Source: Gaiellasilicea sp037720595
GTDB taxonomy: Bacteria > Actinomycetota > Thermoleophilia > Gaiellales > Gaiellaceae
Reading direction: 5' to 3'
Length of the DNA stretch: 64,000 nucleotides
Assembly (NCBI GenBank): GCA_037720595.1
Contig: JBBJLW010000011.1
Location: 1 to 64,000 of the forward strand
Below the pieces are notes generated by a model. That model saw only the letters and a program-made list of their open reading frames with translations, was not told the origin of the DNA and ran no database searches. Numbering within the stretch: position 1 is the stretch's first letter; each line of letters opens with the position of its first letter. Position numbers and translations under genes: made by a program. Positions 61,992-64,000 of this stretch are shown piece after piece.

Positions 61992-62969
61992 GTGGACGCC
62001 GTGACCGTCGTCGAAGCCGTCGATCTGCGCCGCACCTACAAGACCACGACCGGGACGATCCGGCGGCGCTCGCTCGAGGTCGAGGCGGTGCGCGGGGTCA
62101 GCTTCTCGATCGCCGAGGGCGAGCTCTTCGGCCTCCTCGGGCCGAACGGGGCCGGCAAGACGACGACGATCAAGATGCTGATCACGCTCCTGATCCCCAC
62201 CTCCGGGGAGGCACGCGTGCTCGGACACGACGTGGTCAAGGATGCGCGCTGGGTGCGCGAGCGGATCGGCTACGTCTTCGGCGGCGACCGCGGTCTCTAC
62301 GAGCGGCTCTCGGCCATGGACAACCTCCGTTACTTCGCCGAGCTCTACGGCGTCGAGCCGAAGCGCCAGCGCCCCCGGATCGACGAGCTGCTCGAGCTCG
62401 TGGGACTGAAGGGCCGCGAGAAGGAGCGCGTCGAGGGCTACTCCCGCGGGATGCGCCAGCGCCTCCACATCGCCCGCGGGCTGCTCCACGATCCGCCCGT
62501 CGTCTTCCTCGACGAGCCGACCATCGGGGTCGATCCCGTCGGCGCCCGCGAGCTGCGCGCCACGATCGCCTCGCTGACCGCATCCGGGAAGACCGTCCTC
62601 CTGACCACGCACTACATGTTCGAGGCGGACTCGCTCTGCGACCGGATCGCCGTGATCGCGAACGGGGAGATCGTCGCGCAGGGGACGCCGCGGGAGCTGA
62701 AGGCCGGCGTCGCGGACGGCAGCGTCGTCGAGGTCGAGGTGTTCGGCGTCGAGGAGCGCTCGGTCGAGCGGGTGCGCGCGCTCGCCGGCGTGCGGGCGGT
62801 CGCGGTCGAGGACCGCGAGCAGAAGCAGCTCCTGATCGTCCAGACGGCGCCCGGGCTCGAGCTGACCCACGCGATCCTCTCGCAGCTCGACGGCGTCTCG
62901 GTCGGCCGGGTCTCCTCCCGCGAGCCCACGCTCGAGGACGCGTATGTGGCGCTCGTGACCGCCGCTTGA
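61992..62969 (+). CDS. ABC exporter ATPase (DrrA-like)
   Basis: A 325-residue ATPase of the antibiotic/polysaccharide export group. Walker A GPNGAGKTTTIKML, Q-loop region GYVFGGDRGLYERLS, signature YSRGMRQRLHIARGLL (R in place of the common G), Walker B VVFLDEPTIGVDP and switch TTHYMFEADSLCDR. The C-terminal 90 residues are the DrrA-type accessory domain ending PTLEDAYVALV. GTG 61992 or 62001 may be the start. It heads an operon with two ABC-2 permeases. Substrate is unknown. Confidence 0.92.
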   Translation: MDAVTVVEAVDLRRTYKTTTGTIRRRSLEVEAVRGVSFSIAEGELFGLLGPNGAGKTTTIKMLITLLIPTSGEARVLGHDVVKDARWVRERIGYVFGGDRGLYERLSAMDNLRYFAELYGVEPKRQRPRIDELLELVGLKGREKERVEGYSRGMRQRLHIARGLLHDPPVVFLDEPTIGVDPVGARELRATIASLTASGKTVLLTTHYMFEADSLCDRIAVIANGEIVAQGTPRELKAGVADGSVVEVEVFGVEERSVERVRALAGVRAVAVEDREQKQLLIVQTAPGLELTHAILSQLDGVSVGRVSSREPTLEDAYVALVTAA

Positions 62970-62982
62970 TCCTCCGGACGCG

Positions 62983-63759
62983 ATGATGCTGCAGGCGTTG
63001 CGGGTGATCAGGATCGGCTGGCTCCTGCAACTCAAGACGATGGCGCGGTCGGGCTTCGACGTCCTGACCGCAGTCGTCACCCCGATCACCTACGCCTCGA
63101 TCGCCTTCTTCCTCTACCGCCGCGGCGGCGGCGCGGAGACACTGCTCTGGGTCTCGCTCGGCGCCGCCTTCATGGGGCTCTGGGCCTCGACGCTCTGGGG
63201 CGCGGGCAACACGATCCAGCGCCAGCGCTCGCAGCAGACGCTCGAGTTTGCGATTGCCGCCCCGACGCCGTTCCTCGTCTCGCTGATCGGCACGAGCCTC
63301 GCAAGCTCGACTGTCGGCCTCTACTCGCTCGTCGCAACGATCACCTGGGGCCACCTCCTCTTCGACGTGCCGCTCGAGCTCGCGCATCCGATCCTGTTCG
63401 CGCTCTCGCTGCCCGCCGCCGTGCTCTCGCTCGGCCTGCTCGGGATAGTGATGGCCGCGACGTTGATTCTGTACCGCTACGCCTGGGCGCTTGCGAACAT
63501 GCTCGAGTATCCGGTCTGGCTCGCCGCTGGCCTGCTCGCGCCGATCGCGCTTCTCCCGGGCTGGGTCCACCCGATCTCCTACGCGCTCGCGCCGACTTGG
63601 GGCGCGAAGGCCGTCCGCGAGAGCGTGCTCGGCGGCTCGCCGCTCACGGCGATCGGCGTCTGCCTGGGACTCGCGGCGGTCTATCTCGTGATCGGCTTCT
63701 TCTTCGTCCAGAACTTCGAGCGGCTCGCACGGCAGCGGGCGACACTCGCGCTCTCGTGA
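62983..63759 (+). CDS. ABC-2 type permease 1
   Basis: A 258-residue membrane protein with six predicted helices, 13 bp after the ATPase gene. QALRVIRIGWLLQLKTMARSGFD is the cytosolic coupling N-terminus and PGWVHPISYALAPTWGAKAVRES is the ABC2_membrane signature near the C-terminus. It pairs with the next permease to form the export channel. Confidence 0.9.
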   Translation: MMLQALRVIRIGWLLQLKTMARSGFDVLTAVVTPITYASIAFFLYRRGGGAETLLWVSLGAAFMGLWASTLWGAGNTIQRQRSQQTLEFAIAAPTPFLVSLIGTSLASSTVGLYSLVATITWGHLLFDVPLELAHPILFALSLPAAVLSLGLLGIVMAATLILYRYAWALANMLEYPVWLAAGLLAPIALLPGWVHPISYALAPTWGAKAVRESVLGGSPLTAIGVCLGLAAVYLVIGFFFVQNFERLARQRATLALS

Positions 63760-63769
63760 CGAGGCGCGC

Positions 63770-64000
63770 GTGACCGCCGCGCGGATCTTCGTGGTCGGCG
63801 GCGTCCTCTCCTACCGGGCGCTCTTCAACTGGATGCAGCCGATCGTCTACGTGCCGACGATGCTCGGCGGGCCGCTCTTCCAGATCCTCTTCTTCGCGTA
63901 CATCGGTCGCGCGAGCGGAGTCGAGACGGACGGATTCTTCGTCGTCGGCAACGCAGTCCAGGTCTCTGCGATGGCCGGAATCTTCGGCGTCGCGATGACG
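63770..64000 (+). CDS. ABC-2 type permease 2 (partial, cut by window edge)
   Basis: GTG at 63770 opens VTAARIFVVGGVLSYRALFNW, with membrane helices IVYVPTMLGGPLFQILFFAYIG and VSAMAGIFGVAM; 77 codons are visible. The position 11 bp after permease 1 and the similar layout identify it as the partner permease of the exporter. Confidence 0.8.
   Translation, partial: MTAARIFVVGGVLSYRALFNWMQPIVYVPTMLGGPLFQILFFAYIGRASGVETDGFFVVGNAVQVSAMAGIFGVAMT

Overview
This is a GC-rich (about 70% by eye), densely packed chromosomal window with no gene-free stretch over 300 bases. GTG starts are frequent, ATGA/GTGA/TGATG overlaps are common, and there are three tRNA genes. The gene set suggests an Actinomycetota chromosome, probably class Thermoleophilia (Gaiella/Solirubrobacter-like): a DUF4032 kinase-like protein, UgpC/MsmK-type sugar ATPases, a c-di-AMP (ydaO-type) leader before a lytic transglycosylase, DUF2339, and a FtsH-like AAA protease. 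This assignment is inference from gene content; no rRNA or species marker is present.

Layout. 0-1.4 kb: an SDR dehydrogenase (cut by the window edge) coupled to a CDF metal exporter. 1.7-12.3 kb: a sugar locus with a GH13 glucosidase, a GH38 alpha-mannosidase, a Gfo/Idh/MocA remnant, a frameshifted sugar-phosphate isomerase and a complete carbohydrate ABC importer. One permease of that importer carries an extracellular beta-sandwich-like insertion. 12.3-16.4 kb: a flavoprotein, a membrane-anchored beta-helix protein, a DUF4032 protein and a cyclophilin. 16.4-19.7 kb: a divergent FtsH-like protease with AAA insertions and a frameshift, plus a membrane partner. 19.7-22.1 kb: a LysR regulator divergent from isocitrate lyase. 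22.1-25.3 kb: a broken methyltransferase, a riboswitch-led lytic transglycosylase, an AAA/STAND-like ATPase, tRNA-Val and tRNA-Glu. 25.3-29.4 kb: MsrA/MsrB, a hemolysin III family protein, tRNA-Lys and secreted or hypothetical proteins. 29.5-35 kb: a truncated lactonase, a histidine kinase/response regulator pair, and a run of broken sugar genes (ribokinase, FGE-like protein, half a MalK-type ATPase). 35-41.7 kb: desaturase, PAP2 phosphatase, secreted protein, MacB/FtsX remnant, glycerol kinase, methyltransferase, cupin, HxlR regulator. 41.7-55.6 kb: Lon, XRE-cupin regulator, a serine beta-lactamase-like protein, DNA polymerase IV, MFS exporter, ankyrin protein, VOC protein, DDAH-like hydrolase, SGNH lipoprotein, flavin-nucleotide protein, DUF2339/XRE pair, class V aminotransferase. 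55.7-61.1 kb: a complete branched-chain amino-acid (Liv) importer. 61.2-64 kb: a bicupin and the start of an ABC-2 export operon.

Two things stand out. First, a 217-bp element with perfect 14-bp terminal inverted repeats flanked by TA sits exactly between livH and livM. Removing it with one TA restores a livH-TAATG-livM junction, and the inserted element itself reads as a 72-codon ORF coupled at both ends. This looks like a MITE that preserved operon coupling. Second, an unusual number of genes are broken by single-base shifts, nonsense codons or apparent internal deletions, mostly in sugar metabolism. Real gene decay cannot be told from draft-sequence error here. Also notable are a hairpin repeat family found behind two distant convergent gene pairs, and the permease insertion domain.
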